The notes: generated by a model from the letters alone, not told the origin. A stretch of DNA of 10,997 nucleotides from an uncultured Flavobacterium sp. (GCA_946886675.1 CAMPIZ010000028.1:1-10997), one strand, 5' to 3'; positions 1 to 7,596 are shown, counted from the stretch's first letter. Program-made: numbers and translations.

Positions 1-60
1 ACTATCTAAACATATTAATATTTTATAAAACAAACACTTTTACATTCCGCTAAAAAGTAC

Positions 61-68
61 TATATTTG
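61..68 (+). promoter_or_regulatory. Bacteroidetes-type -7 promoter element of guaB
   Basis: TATATTTG matches the TAnnTTTG -7 consensus used by the primary sigma factor of Bacteroidetes. It lies 26 nt before the guaB ATG, so the inferred leader is only about 20 nt. No clean -33 TTG is present at the usual 17-23 nt upstream; the region around 37-42 reads CTTTTA, so the -33 element is degenerate. No Shine-Dalgarno sequence precedes the ATG, as is common in this phylum. Confidence 0.7.
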
Positions 69-70
69 CA

Positions 71-92
71 TGCAATTTAACGACAAATTGCA
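71..92 (+). promoter_or_regulatory. Perfect 8-bp inverted repeat just upstream of the guaB start
   Basis: The arms TGCAATTT (71-78) and AAATTGCA (85-92) are exact reverse complements around a 6-nt loop, AACGAC. The right arm ends 2 nt before the guaB ATG. The left arm overlaps a 10-bp palindrome, TTGCATGCAA (66-75), which covers the end of the -7 box and the likely transcription start. It could be a leader hairpin in the mRNA or an operator in the DNA. The sequence alone does not tell which. Confidence 0.5.
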
Positions 93-94
93 AC

Positions 95-1567
95 ATGAAA
101 GCACACACAACTAAAATCATCGGCGAAGGTCTTACTTACGATGATGTACTGCTGGTTCCAAATTATTCTGAAGTCCTTCCGCGCGAAGTAAGCATCAAAT
201 CTAAATTCTCAAAAAATATAACTCTAAACGTGCCTATCGTTTCGGCGGCTATGGATACGGTTACCGAAAGTGATATGGCTATTGCCATGGCCCGTGAGGG
301 TGGTATAGGTGTATTGCACAAAAATATGACTATAGAGCGCCAGGCTGCAGAGGTAAGAAAGGTGAAGAGGGCAGAGTCGGGTATGATTATAGATCCTGTT
401 ACGCTTCCGCTTAGCGCTACTGTTGCCGATGCTAAAAGTGCAATGCGTGAATATGGCATAGGCGGTATACCGGTAGTAGATGATAACGGTACACTTAAAG
501 GTATTGTTACAAACCGTGACCTTCGTTTTGAAAAAGATGGTGCCCGCAGCATAATAGAAGTTATGACTTCTGAAAATCTTGTTACAGCAGGAGAGGGTAC
601 AACCCTTGGGGCTGCAGAAATTATTTTACAGGAGCATAAAATTGAGAAACTGCCTGTAGTAAATGGCGATTACAAACTTGTAGGGCTTATTACTTTCAGG
701 GATATTACAAAACTTACCCAAAAACCAATTGCAAACAAAGATAAATTTGGCAGGCTTCGTGTAGCTGCTGCGCTTGGTGTTACAGCCGATGCACTGCAAA
801 GGGCAGAGGCTCTTGTAAACGCAGGGGTTGATGCTGTAATTATTGATACCGCACATGGCCATACCAGAGGCGTGGTTACTGTACTTAAAGAAGTAAAAGC
901 TAAATTCCCTGAGCTTGATGTTGTGGTAGGTAATATAGCGACTCCGGAAGCGGCACTATATCTCGCTGAAAATGGTGCAGATGCTGTAAAAGTAGGTATT
1001 GGCCCCGGTTCTATATGTACAACACGAGTAGTGGCGGGTGTAGGTTTCCCTCAGTTTTCTGCAGTACTCGAAGTAGCTACAGCATTAAGGGGAACAGGTG
1101 TGCCTGTAATTGCAGATGGTGGTATACGCTACACAGGCGATATCCCTAAAGCGCTTGCAGCCGGTGCCGACTGTGTAATGCTTGGTTCATTACTGGCAGG
1201 TACAAAAGAATCTCCGGGAGAAACAATTATATTTGAAGGAAGGAAATTTAAGTCTTACCGTGGTATGGGATCTGTTGAAGCTATGAAAGAAGGTTCCAAA
1301 GACCGTTATTTCCAAGATGTTGAGGACGACGTTAAAAAACTGGTGCCGGAAGGTATTGTAGGGCGTGTTCCATACAAAGGTGAACTATTCGAAAGTATGC
1401 TTCAGTTTATAGGAGGCCTTCGCGCAGGTATGGGTTACTGTGGTGCTAAGGATATCCCGACACTACAGGAAAACAGCCGATTTGTACGTTTAACGTCAAG
1501 TGGTATATCTGAGAGCCATCCTCATAATGTAACAATTACAAAAGAGGCTCCTAACTATTCGAGATAA
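95..1567 (+). CDS. guaB: Inosine-5'-monophosphate dehydrogenase
   Basis: This cytoplasmic enzyme oxidises IMP to XMP with NAD+, the first committed step towards GMP. The 490-residue length is normal for bacterial IMPDH. The N-terminal barrel part carries [10 protein letters not shown] (11-20) and the family segment around [10 protein letters not shown] (69-78). Two CBS domains follow (about 92-205) and form the regulatory Bateman module. The catalytic loop GPGSICTTR (303-311) holds the active-site Cys308. [11 protein letters not shown] (339-349) and [12 protein letters not shown] (365-376) bind the nucleotide. The mobile flap contains the catalytic Arg404-Tyr405 pair, and [13 protein letters not shown] (417-429) follows. 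The ATG at 95 fits the family N-terminus and the promoter at 61-68. The gene is monocistronic, ending at the terminator at 1587-1624. Identification is secure. Confidence 0.98.
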   Translation: MKAHTTKIIGEGLTYDDVLLVPNYSEVLPREVSIKSKFSKNITLNVPIVSAAMDTVTESDMAIAMAREGGIGVLHKNMTIERQAAEVRKVKRAESGMIIDPVTLPLSATVADAKSAMREYGIGGIPVVDDNGTLKGIVTNRDLRFEKDGARSIIEVMTSENLVTAGEGTTLGAAEIILQEHKIEKLPVVNGDYKLVGLITFRDITKLTQKPIANKDKFGRLRVAAALGVTADALQRAEALVNAGVDAVIIDTAHGHTRGVVTVLKEVKAKFPELDVVVGNIATPEAALYLAENGADAVKVGIGPGSICTTRVVAGVGFPQFSAVLEVATALRGTGVPVIADGGIRYTGDIPKALAAGADCVMLGSLLAGTKESPGETIIFEGRKFKSYRGMGSVEAMKEGSKDRYFQDVEDDVKKLVPEGIVGRVPYKGELFESMLQFIGGLRAGMGYCGAKDIPTLQENSRFVRLTSSGISESHPHNVTITKEAPNYSR

Positions 1568-1586
1568 GACAAAAGTCTCAAATCAT

Positions 1587-1624
1587 AAAAAAAGGCATAA
1601 GTTTTAAAACTTATGCCTTTTTTT
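1587..1624. terminator. Bidirectional intrinsic terminator between guaB and the kefC-like gene
   Basis: This is a perfect 38-bp inverted repeat centred between 1605 and 1606. The GC-containing stem GGCATAAG (1594-1601) pairs with CTTATGCC (1610-1617). Runs of seven A (1587-1593) and seven T (1618-1624) flank the stem, so transcripts from either direction end in a stem followed by a U-run. The loop TTTTAAAA is itself self-complementary. It lies 20 nt past the guaB stop. On the minus strand the repeat overlaps the stop codon of the kefC-like gene (1623-1625) by two bases. Confidence 0.93.
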
Positions 1625-3512
1625 ATTCTTTCTTGTTGAGGTTTTCAAGTTGCTCCCTGCGCAGATCTTCACTTTCCCAGGCATGGTCATTAGCGCCCAA
1701 CTGTGCATACAGGTCGGTTCTTAAAAGCTGCTCCTGCATATCTATTTCTTCTTTTGCAGTCATCAGAAAGGCTTTTTTATCGTGGCGTTTTTGTGCCAGC
1801 CTAAATACTGCCTGCTCATCATATTTTATAAACTGCTGTCCCTGCCTTGTAGCGCTGTAGCGCCTGTGCCCAAGTTCTACAAGCGCATCTACACCCAGAT
1901 GGACTGCACTGTAAAGATTTTCACGGTAAAACCGCTCTATGCCCATGTCTACAAGCTCAAACGCATTACTCCTGTTTCTTGCCCTTGCCAGTATTTTTAA
2001 ATGAGGAAAATGTTTCTTTACCATTTCCACCACCTCCAGGTTTACCGTTGGGTTATCTATAGCGGCTATAAATATTTTTGCATCCTCACAGCCGGCTGCC
2101 TTAAGCAGCTCCAGCCTTGAGGCATCGCCATAATATACCTTAAAGCCCATTTTTCGCAGGGAATCGACTCTCTCGGAGTCCATATCTAGTACTGTGGCAG
2201 CTATACCATTTGTTTTTAAAAGGCGTACAATAGTGCTACCAAAATTGCCAAATCCGGCAATGATTACATCATTTTTCTCATTTTCAATTTCATCATATTT
2301 TTTCGACTGTTTTTCCTTTACACCAAAATAGGGATCTATCCATTTTTCATTTATAAGTAATAGTATAGGTGTGCCCAGCATACTTAAAGCTATTACGGCC
2401 ATCATCTGGCTGGCAAGATAAGTAGGCATTAGGTTAAGCTGTGTGGCAAAATTTAGTATAACAAAGCCAAACTCACCTCCCTGGCTTAATGCAAACGAAA
2501 ACAGGAGGTTTTGATCAGAACTTTTTTTGTAGATCTTACCAATGCCAAAAAGCACGAAGAATTTTATCAGGTTAAAAAGTGTGCAAAAAACAATGATGAA
2601 CGCCGGATCTACCATAATAAGGCTAAAGTTTATAGATGCTCCCACACCTATAAAGAATAAACCTAACAGCAACCCTTTAAACGGGGCTATATCGCCTTCC
2701 AGCTCATGCCTGAACTCACTGTTTGCTAATACCACTCCTGCCATAAATGCACCTAAAGCGGGACTTAAACCTACAAGCTGCATAACATAAGAAACTGCCA
2801 GGACCAGTAACAGGGCAGAAGCTGTAAAGAGTTCCTGCAGCCTTGTTTTTGCAACTATATGCAATAATGGGACTATAATAAAACGGCCTGCAAAATAAAC
2901 AAAGCCTATGGTGCCAAAAACGATAAGCGTTTGTAGCCATCCCTGTAAATCGGAAATTAAAGAATCTTGTACACCCTTATTTTCTATTTCACCCACCGCC
3001 AGCAGGGGGAGTATGGCAAGTATAGGGATAACAGCAATATCCTGAAAAAGGAGTACAGCAAAAGAGGAACGCCCCATTGATGTTTGCGAAAGCCCTTTTT
3101 CTTTAAGTGTTTGCAACACAATAGCGGTAGATGATAATGTTAATGCCAGGGCAACTGCAAGAGTGGCCTGCCATTCCCATCGTAAAACAAGCAGGCAGGC
3201 AATAAATAATATAATGGCTGTACCTACCACCTGCATAGAGCCCATACCAACTATAAAACGCCGCATTCGCCAGAATTTGTAGGGATCAAGCTCGAGGCCA
3301 ATAAGGAAAAGCATCATTACAACACCAAATTCGGCAAAGTGCATAATGTCTTCACCTTCCTGCCCTATAAGTCCTAAAACAAAAGGGCCTATAAGAATAC
3401 CTGCAAACAGGTAGCCAAGTATGGAGCTTAAGCCAAAACGCTTGGCTATTGGCACACATATTACGGCTGCCGCCAGATAGATAATAGACTCAAAAAAGAA
3501 GCTGTTTTCCAT
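1623..3512 (-). CDS. KefB/KefC-like glutathione-gated-type K+/H+ antiporter (CPA2 family)
   Basis: This inner-membrane monovalent cation:proton antiporter has 629 residues, close to E. coli KefC. Residues about 5-390 form a polytopic CPA2 membrane domain with some 12-13 hydrophobic segments and the conserved FQDIAVIP (156-163, Asp158). The cytoplasmic loop HELEGDIAPFKG (269-280) closely resembles the Kef regulatory loop, and SQGGEFGFV (343-351) is also family-typical. A charged linker (397-413) leads to an RCK/TrkA-N Rossmann domain beginning DVIIAGFGNFG (415-425), with an acidic Asp443 at the end of the second strand. The tail (about 570-629) is charged and probably helical. In the known Kef systems, electrophile-glutathione adducts open K+ efflux and acidify the cytoplasm. 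The start lies 2 nt after the stop of the kefF-like gene. Some ligand-contact residues appear changed (see findings), so the ligand is uncertain. The family call is firm; K+ specificity is inferred. Confidence 0.92.
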   Translation of the reverse strand: MENSFFFESIIYLAAAVICVPIAKRFGLSSILGYLFAGILIGPFVLGLIGQEGEDIMHFAEFGVVMMLFLIGLELDPYKFWRMRRFIVGMGSMQVVGTAIILFIACLLVLRWEWQATLAVALALTLSSTAIVLQTLKEKGLSQTSMGRSSFAVLLFQDIAVIPILAILPLLAVGEIENKGVQDSLISDLQGWLQTLIVFGTIGFVYFAGRFIIVPLLHIVAKTRLQELFTASALLLVLAVSYVMQLVGLSPALGAFMAGVVLANSEFRHELEGDIAPFKGLLLGLFFIGVGASINFSLIMVDPAFIIVFCTLFNLIKFFVLFGIGKIYKKSSDQNLLFSFALSQGGEFGFVILNFATQLNLMPTYLASQMMAVIALSMLGTPILLLINEKWIDPYFGVKEKQSKKYDEIENEKNDVIIAGFGNFGSTIVRLLKTNGIAATVLDMDSERVDSLRKMGFKVYYGDASRLELLKAAGCEDAKIFIAAIDNPTVNLEVVEMVKKHFPHLKILARARNRSNAFELVDMGIERFYRENLYSAVHLGVDALVELGHRRYSATRQGQQFIKYDEQAVFRLAQKRHDKKAFLMTAKEEIDMQEQLLRTDLYAQLGANDHAWESEDLRREQLENLNKKE

Positions 3513-3514
3513 AT

Positions 3515-4117
3515 TTACCCCACTTTTGTCTGAAACCAGTCGTTAAAGTACTGATAGCCGGAAAGTTCGTCAGTATTGATTTCCTTGTTTTCAAGATATT
3601 CAAGTATCTGTCTGTATAATTTTCCGTTTTCAACATATCCGTCCGGAGTCATGGAGTGTGCCCCATGAACAATAAAAGGAGGTAAATAGGTCAGGTTGCA
3701 AACTTTTGCCGTTTGGTTAAACGGTTCAAGCAGCTGTGTAATGGTATAACGGTCGCGGCCAGTGGCGCTGTAGTTTTCTTTGCGTCCTCCGGTAGTTATG
3801 GTCTGCATCAGTAATTTGCCCTGCAGGGCTTTGCCCTCTTTGCCATAGGCCCAGCCATGCTCCAGTACAATATCAATCCATTGTTTAAGCAGGGGAGGGC
3901 AGCTGTACCAATACATGGGATGGTGCCATATAATGATGTCATGCATTAGCAATAACTGTTGTTCCCGTTTCATATCAATGTCAAACTCAGGGTACTCCTG
4001 ATAAAGATCATGAAATGTAATATAAGGAGAAACGGGTATATGCTTTACAAGTGCGTCATTTACGTTCGATTTCTCGAACAGCGGGTGTGCAAAAAGAATG
4101 AGTATCCTGTTAGGCAT
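3515..4117 (-). CDS. KefF/KefG-like NAD(P)H oxidoreductase, ancillary subunit of the Kef-type antiporter
   Basis: This 200-residue flavodoxin-fold protein belongs to the NAD(P)H:quinone oxidoreductase/KefF-KefG group. The N-terminal strand and phosphate loop read ILILFAHPLFEKSNVN (5-20), the expected FMN-binding site. HHPMYWYSCPPLLKQWID (65-82), HGWAYG (87-92) and TTGG (108-111) are family signatures that match E. coli KefF closely from memory. In E. coli this protein binds the KefC antiporter and is needed for full efflux, and it also has quinone reductase activity. Here it lies directly upstream of the kefC-like gene with a 2-nt gap, the same order as kefFC, and 14 nt downstream of purB. 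A GGAAAG at 4121-4126 on the minus strand is a poor ribosome site because it is very close to the ATG. Whether it is closer to KefF or KefG cannot be settled by eye. Confidence 0.88.
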   Translation of the reverse strand: MPNRILILFAHPLFEKSNVNDALVKHIPVSPYITFHDLYQEYPEFDIDMKREQQLLLMHDIIIWHHPMYWYSCPPLLKQWIDIVLEHGWAYGKEGKALQGKLLMQTITTGGRKENYSATGRDRYTITQLLEPFNQTAKVCNLTYLPPFIVHGAHSMTPDGYVENGKLYRQILEYLENKEINTDELSGYQYFNDWFQTKVG

Positions 4118-4131
4118 ATACTTTCCATTTT

Positions 4132-5484
4132 TTATGGTAATATACCAAGATAGTTGCTTGGTGTTATCTTTAATAACTCTTCTTTAACGCTTTCAGAAAC
4201 ATTTAGCGTCCCTATAAAGTTATGAATAGATTCTTTATTAATAACATGATTTGTTCTGGTAAGGTCTTTTAATGCCTCATAAGGATTAGGATAAGCTTCG
4301 CGGCGCAGTATTGTTTGTATAGCCTCTGCCACTACAGCCCAGTTCTTTTCCAGGTCTTCTTCAAATTTTTCTGCGTTTAGCAATAGTTTGTTAAGCCCTT
4401 TAAGTGTAGCTTCAAAAGCTATTATAGTATGGCCCATTGGCACACCTATATTTCTTAGAACAGTACTGTCGGTAAGGTCACGTTGCAGCCTTGAAACCGG
4501 AAGTTTTGCAGCAAGGTGCTCAAATATAGCATTTGCTATACCCAGGTTCCCTTCAGAATTTTCAAAATCAATAGGGTTTACTTTATGTGGCATTGCAGAA
4601 GAACCTATTTCTCCGGCCTTAATTTTCTGCTTAAAGTATTCCATAGACACATATGTCCATATATCCCTGTCAAGGTCTATAAGGATGTTATTGATACGTT
4701 TTAAAGCATCAAAAAACGCTGCAAAATGGTCGTAGTGCTCAATTTGTGTTGTAGGGAATGAGTGTTTAAGCCCTAAAGTGCCCTCTACAAAATCGTTACC
4801 GAATTTTCTCCAGTCGTTTTGTGGGTAAGCAATAAAGTGCGCATTAAAATTACCTGTAGCACCACCAAACTTTGCCGCAAAAGGAACGTTGAAAAGCAGC
4901 CTCAATTGTTCTTCAAGCCTTTCTACAAAAACATGTATCTCTTTACCTAAACGCGTTGGCGAAGCCGGCTGGCCATGCGTGCGTGCCAGCATAGGTATGT
5001 TTGCCCACTCTACGCTAAGTTCTTTAAGTTTAGAGATAACGCTTATAAGTGAAGGCATATAAACATCCTCAAAAGCTTCTTTTGTAGAAAGTGGTATAGC
5101 CGTGTTGTTTATATCCTGGGATGTAAGTCCAAAGTGTATAAACTCTTTGTATTGCTCCAGCCCAAGTTTATCAAAGGCTGTTTTTATAAAATACTCAACC
5201 GCTTTTACATCATGGTTGGTTGTTTTTTCAATTTCTTTTATCTGAAGTGCATCATCAGCCGAAAAATTCCTGTAAATATCGCGAAGTGGTTCAAAAACAT
5301 TTTTGTCTACACCGTTAAGCTGCGGTAATGGAAGTTCGCATAATGCAATAAAATACTCAACCTCTACAAGCACCCTGTATTTTATAAGCGCTTCTTCAGA
5401 AAAATACTTTGATAATGATACGGTTTTGTTCCTGTACCTCCCGTCTATAGGAGAAATGGCATTCAGTTCAGATAAACTTTGCAT
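4132..5484 (-). CDS. purB: Adenylosuccinate lyase
   Basis: This cytoplasmic homotetrameric lyase of the fumarase/aspartase superfamily releases fumarate twice in purine synthesis: from SAICAR to AICAR, and from adenylosuccinate to AMP. It has 450 residues, of the longer E. coli-like type. Visible signatures are SPIDGRY (11-17), TNHDVKAVEYF (89-99) and HFGLTSQDINNT (117-128). ARTHGQPASPT (167-177) carries the catalytic His170. The signature loop GSSAMPHKVNPIDFENSEGN (294-313) contains the catalytic serine (Ser295/Ser296). The ATG at 5484 begins the usual N-terminus and follows a good promoter (5515-5522) by about 30 nt. It is the first gene of a probable purB > kefF-like > kefC-like transcription unit. 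No anomaly is visible. Confidence 0.98.
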   Translation of the reverse strand: MQSLSELNAISPIDGRYRNKTVSLSKYFSEEALIKYRVLVEVEYFIALCELPLPQLNGVDKNVFEPLRDIYRNFSADDALQIKEIEKTTNHDVKAVEYFIKTAFDKLGLEQYKEFIHFGLTSQDINNTAIPLSTKEAFEDVYMPSLISVISKLKELSVEWANIPMLARTHGQPASPTRLGKEIHVFVERLEEQLRLLFNVPFAAKFGGATGNFNAHFIAYPQNDWRKFGNDFVEGTLGLKHSFPTTQIEHYDHFAAFFDALKRINNILIDLDRDIWTYVSMEYFKQKIKAGEIGSSAMPHKVNPIDFENSEGNLGIANAIFEHLAAKLPVSRLQRDLTDSTVLRNIGVPMGHTIIAFEATLKGLNKLLLNAEKFEEDLEKNWAVVAEAIQTILRREAYPNPYEALKDLTRTNHVINKESIHNFIGTLNVSESVKEELLKITPSNYLGILP

Positions 5485-5514
5485 TGTTTTTTATTTAAAA
5501 ATAATGTATTTGCG

Positions 5515-5549
5515 CAAAGATAAACTTTTACGGGCAATTATATAACAAA
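5515..5549 (-). promoter_or_regulatory. Bacteroidetes-type promoter of purB
   Basis: On the minus strand TATCTTTG (5522 down to 5515) matches TAnnTTTG exactly. A TTTG (5549 down to 5546) provides the -33 element, with 23 nt between its end and the -7 box, at the long end of the reported 17-23 range. The leader to the purB ATG at 5484 is A/T-rich and lacks a Shine-Dalgarno sequence. This promoter makes purB independent of the sirtuin gene, which lies 96 nt upstream. Confidence 0.7.
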
Positions 5550-5580
5550 GCCGTACTATTAATTGTATTAAAACAGGAGA

Positions 5581-6273
5581 TTAGATGAGGGATTTGAGCC
5601 TGTTGCTTATGAGTTGCATCCCTTCCGATCCTGACACCGGAAACACCTCGACAGGGTTGCCAAGATTGGGTATACGGGCAGGGTTAGGGTCTATATAAAA
5701 TATAGGAATATCGGGTTTAGCATAGTCTATCAGGCCCGCTGCGGGATATACCTGTAATGAAGTTCCTATAACTATAAGGTAATCGGCCTGCTGCACAATC
5801 TGCATAGCATCCATTATAGCAGGAACTGCTTCCCCAAACCAAACTATATGCGGCCTGAGCTGATGTCCGTCAGTATGCAGGTCGCCTTCATTAATATCTG
5901 CAGTCCATTCTATAACATCAAGTTCGTTGTTAATACTTCGGGCTTTAAGCAGTTCACCATGAAGGTGTAAAACATTTGTGCTTCCGGCACGCTCATGAAG
6001 GTCGTCTACGTTTTGTGTAATTACGTTTACATCAAAATATTGTTCCAGATGGGCAATATGCTTGTGAGCGTTATTTGGTTGTACTTCAAACAGCTGCCTT
6101 CGGCGCTTATTGTAAAAATCGAGTACCAGTGCTGGGTTTTTATACCAGCCTTCGGGAGAAGCTACTTCCATAACGTCATGCCCTTCCCAAAGGCCTCCGG
6201 CATCGCGAAAGGTTTTAATACCGCTTTCAGCACTAACACCAGCACCCGATAATACAACAAGTTTTTTCTTCAT
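5581..6273 (-). CDS. Class III (SIRT5/CobB-type) NAD-dependent protein deacylase, without zinc cysteines
   Basis: This 230-residue Sir2-family enzyme removes acyl groups from lysines, consuming NAD+ and giving nicotinamide and O-acyl-ADP-ribose. GAGVSAESGIKTFR (10-23) is the NAD-binding loop, TQNVDDLHERAGS (86-98) the conserved core, and HLHGE (103-107) contains the catalytic His105. Tyr54 and Arg57 in FYNKR form the Y-x-x-R pair that class III sirtuins use for succinyl and malonyl groups, so desuccinylase or demalonylase activity is likely. RPHIVWFGE (140-148) and GTSLQVYPAAGL (170-181) complete the fold. The zinc-ribbon region (about 108-139) is shortened, and there is no cysteine anywhere in the protein. 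The gene starts 7 nt after the anti-sigma gene, so co-transcription with the sigma operon is likely. Function as a sirtuin is secure; targets are unknown. Confidence 0.95.
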   Translation of the reverse strand: MKKKLVVLSGAGVSAESGIKTFRDAGGLWEGHDVMEVASPEGWYKNPALVLDFYNKRRRQLFEVQPNNAHKHIAHLEQYFDVNVITQNVDDLHERAGSTNVLHLHGELLKARSINNELDVIEWTADINEGDLHTDGHQLRPHIVWFGEAVPAIMDAMQIVQQADYLIVIGTSLQVYPAAGLIDYAKPDIPIFYIDPNPARIPNLGNPVEVFPVSGSEGMQLISNRLKSLI

Positions 6274-6280
6274 TTCAGGG

Positions 6281-7066
6281 TTATACTTTTCCTAAAGTGT
6301 AAAGTTGTTCCAGCGTAGGAGTTGGGCTACCGCCTGCAGGCTCCAGCGTGATACCAAATGCCTGGGCGCCTTCAAAGTTATCTACAGCATAAATCCCTTT
6401 GTTTTGAGACCTTTGTGCCACATCAAGTACACCAATACTTGTAGGAGCAAAAGGGTCAAGCATTAAAGCCCAAACCTGATATACTTTACCTTCAGGTGGT
6501 TCCGGAAGTCCGGCGATATCTATATAAATTTTATCATCTTCGCTGTTAAGGTAAACTTTTGCATATGCTTCAGGTGCAGCCTGCTGCCCGGCAAGAGGAA
6601 TAACGCTGTTGTCTTTATCACGGATAATTGCAAGCGCTTTTTCGTTTTTGCTGTTTTCCTGGCTAACATTAGCAAGCATCTGTTCATATTTATCCCTTTC
6701 TTGCGTCTTAGCTTGTATTTCCTCTGTAGCCTGATTGTATTTATAGTACTGGAAACCAAGGCCAAGTAGTAATACAACTGCAGCAGCCCAGCCAATAAAT
6801 CCGGAAACGCCTGTTTTGCGTGGCATTTGTACAACATCGGTATGTTTCTCTATAAGTTTCTTGCGAATCTTTTCATAAACCTCAGCCGAAAGATTCGGGG
6901 AGACAGCATATGAAAGGTCTATTATGGCCTTCTCTATAGAGATTATCTCGGCACGCACATCTTCGTTATCATCGGCCATCTCTTTAACTTTCAGGTTTTC
7001 TTCTTCTGTGAGAAGCCCGAAAATATATAATTCTAAAATTCCTGATTCTATATATTCTGTATTCAT
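6281..7066 (-). CDS. Membrane-anchored RskA-type anti-sigma factor
   Basis: This 261-residue protein probably sequesters the upstream ECF sigma factor. The cytoplasmic part (1-88) begins with LELYIFGLLTEEENLKVKEM (11-30), which resembles the sigma-binding helices of anti-sigma-K proteins. It has no HxxxCxxC zinc motif, and the whole protein lacks cysteine, so zinc-thiol redox sensing is unlikely. One transmembrane helix lies at about 89-105 (GFIGWAAAVVLLLGLGF). A charged, probably coiled segment follows (111-148). The periplasmic domain (about 155-258) carries the RskA-like pattern IAGLPEPPEGKVYQVWALM (184-202) and a C-terminal FGITLEPAGGSPTPT (237-251). The ATG overlaps the sigma stop codon as TAATG and is preceded by GGAGGT, one of the few good ribosome sites in the window, which suggests translational coupling. 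In known RskA systems release occurs by intramembrane proteolysis; that is not shown here. Confidence 0.88.
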   Translation of the reverse strand: MNTEYIESGILELYIFGLLTEEENLKVKEMADDNEDVRAEIISIEKAIIDLSYAVSPNLSAEVYEKIRKKLIEKHTDVVQMPRKTGVSGFIGWAAAVVLLLGLGFQYYKYNQATEEIQAKTQERDKYEQMLANVSQENSKNEKALAIIRDKDNSVIPLAGQQAAPEAYAKVYLNSEDDKIYIDIAGLPEPPEGKVYQVWALMLDPFAPTSIGVLDVAQRSQNKGIYAVDNFEGAQAFGITLEPAGGSPTPTLEQLYTLGKV

Positions 7067-7596
7067 TATACCTCCAATATATTTCTTAAATCTTTAATAC
7101 AATTTCTGTTTTGGGTTTTTACGGTACCTAACGGCATGGCAAGCTCTTCTGAGGCTTCCTGCTGGGTATAGCCTTTAAAGAACAGCAGGTCTATTATACG
7201 TACGCAAACCGGTTTTAGTTTTTTTACAAACTCACGGATGCCTATTGCATCTATCCTGTTTGTAGCTGTCGAATTCTGGTCAAGAATATGTACGAAATTG
7301 TCGACGGAGAGGTTTTTTAAATTGTTATTATGCCCTTTAGATCTTAATTTGTCTATCGATGCATTTCTGGCGATATTAAGTATCCAGGTAAAAAAACGAC
7401 CTTTGCTTTGGTTGTAAGAATCTATATTTTTCCAGATTTTTACAAAAACTTCCTGTAAAACGTCTTCAGATTCTTCTTTGTCTTTTAAAAGGTTGTAAAT
7501 AACACCGTAAAGACTTTTAGAATACATGTCATATAGTGTGCTGAACGCTTTACTGTCTTTTTTGTAAATTTGTTCGAGTAATTCTTCCTGTGTCAT
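7066..7596 (-). CDS. ECF-type RNA polymerase sigma factor
   Basis: This 176-residue group 4 sigma factor carries only regions 2 and 4. Region 2 (about 20-87) includes FSTLYDMYSKSLYGVIYNLL (18-37), DVLQEVFVKIW (45-55) for core binding, and GRFFTWILNIARNASIDKLR (66-85) for -10 recognition. After a short linker, region 4 (about 117-172) has the helix-turn-helix segment FKGYTQQEASEELAMPLGTV (140-159), then KTQNRNCIKDLR, for -35 contact. It is the first gene of a sigma > anti-sigma > sirtuin group and overlaps the next gene by 1 nt, the usual arrangement for an ECF factor held by its cognate anti-sigma. No housekeeping-type TAnnTTTG is visible in the 73 nt upstream, so it may be transcribed from its own, unrecognised ECF promoter. 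The stimulus and regulon cannot be read from the window. Confidence 0.95.
   Translation of the reverse strand: MTQEELLEQIYKKDSKAFSTLYDMYSKSLYGVIYNLLKDKEESEDVLQEVFVKIWKNIDSYNQSKGRFFTWILNIARNASIDKLRSKGHNNNLKNLSVDNFVHILDQNSTATNRIDAIGIREFVKKLKPVCVRIIDLLFFKGYTQQEASEELAMPLGTVKTQNRNCIKDLRNILEV

Noticed and set aside
2542..2790. Open frame of 82 codons on the plus strand inside the kefC-like gene, and similar frames opposite guaB, purB and the helicase gene
   Set aside because: These lie antisense to well-supported conserved genes, show no recognisable motifs or start signals, and have compositions expected from the opposite strand.
5540..5580. Terminator between the sirtuin gene and purB
   Set aside because: Only a 5-bp A/T stem (TTAAT/ATTAA) is visible, with no GC-containing stem followed by a T-run, so I do not call one.
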